In this document: piece after piece, positions 5,667 through 5,755 of the stretch | How positions within the stretch are numbered: position 1 is the stretch's first letter | How the letters are laid out: each line of letters starts with the position of its first letter | Assembly: GCA_014379045.1 (NCBI GenBank) | Contig: JACMMK010000448.1 | Coordinates: 1-5,755 of the forward strand | Reading direction: 5' to 3' | Source of the DNA: Burkholderiales bacterium | GTDB lineage: Bacteria > Pseudomonadota > Gammaproteobacteria > Burkholderiales > CAIKXV01 | DNA: 5,755 nt | Position numbers and translations under genes: made by a program | The notes under the pieces: generated by a model | Seen by the model: only the letters and a program-made list of their open reading frames with translations | Databases searched by the model: none | Told to the model about the DNA's origin: nothing

Positions 5667-5755
5667 TCGGGTGCGATCCCAGCCGATTTGACGATGCGCG
5701 CCCACTTGTCGGTCTCGCTCGACACGAAGCGGCCGAGTTCTTCGGGCGTGCTCGA
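5663..5755 (-). CDS. Bug/TctC-family solute-binding protein 3, C-terminal end (enters from the right edge)
   Basis: Only the last 30 codons and the TGA are inside the window. The translation STPEELGRFVSSE, then TDKWARIVKSAG and IAPE, is the standard C-terminal signature of Bug/TctC receptors. The pattern is T-P-E-x-[LF] with a downstream E-x-x-K-W-A-x-[IV]-[VI]-K-x-[AS]-G and a final PE, closely paralleling the end of Bug 2 (STPEAFAKEIARESKMWAAL). The frame stays open to the edge. Its stop overlaps the GTG of the PhyH-like gene, so the two are probably cotranscribed and translationally coupled, with the receptor first. Signal peptide and ligand-binding core lie outside the window. The assignment rests on a short but distinctive tail. 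Confidence 0.8.
   Translation of the reverse strand, partial: SSTPEELGRFVSSETDKWARIVKSAGIAPE

Overview
The window is about 65% G+C and very gene-dense. It looks like an accessory catabolic stretch from a betaproteobacterium, most likely Burkholderiales. The main reason is three separate Bug/TctC-type periplasmic solute receptors in 5.8 kb, each beside enzyme genes and none with the TctA/TctB membrane subunits. Bug families are strongly expanded in Bordetella, Achromobacter, Cupriavidus and relatives. The taxonomic call is inference from gene content, not from a marker gene.

Left block (1-2303, minus strand): a good sigma70-like promoter (2303..2274) leads into Bug receptor 1 (2190..1240). 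Then come a metallo-beta-lactamase-fold hydrolase (1188..214) and the first 72 codons of fumarylacetoacetase (217 to the left edge), joined to the hydrolase by an ATGA overlap. This reads as one operon: periplasmic capture, a hydrolytic step, then cleavage of a fumarylacetoacetate-like diketo acid.

Middle block (2304-3607): a 290-base non-coding interval (2191-2480) holds the Bug 1 promoter and a nested inverted repeat. A plus-strand RraA-like / HMG-aldolase-like protein (2481-3173) follows, facing a minus-strand GlcG/HbpS-like protein (3607..3182) with 8 bases between the stops.

Right block (3608-5755): Bug receptor 2 (3716-4765, plus) is divergent from the GlcG-like gene and has a perfect 11-bp-arm palindrome in its signal-peptide codons. 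On the minus strand the last 30 codons of Bug receptor 3 enter from the right edge. They overlap by GTGA a phytanoyl-CoA-dioxygenase-like Fe(II)/2-oxoglutarate oxygenase (5666..4785), which converges on Bug 2.

No RNA gene, CRISPR array, transposase or phage gene was seen. The points most worth a second look are the two inverted-repeat structures, the active-site substitutions in the RraA-like protein (Arg to Cys) and the PhyH-like protein (2-oxoglutarate Arg to Lys), and the two coupled gene pairs at the window's ends, where the edge genes are recognisable only from short partial sequence.
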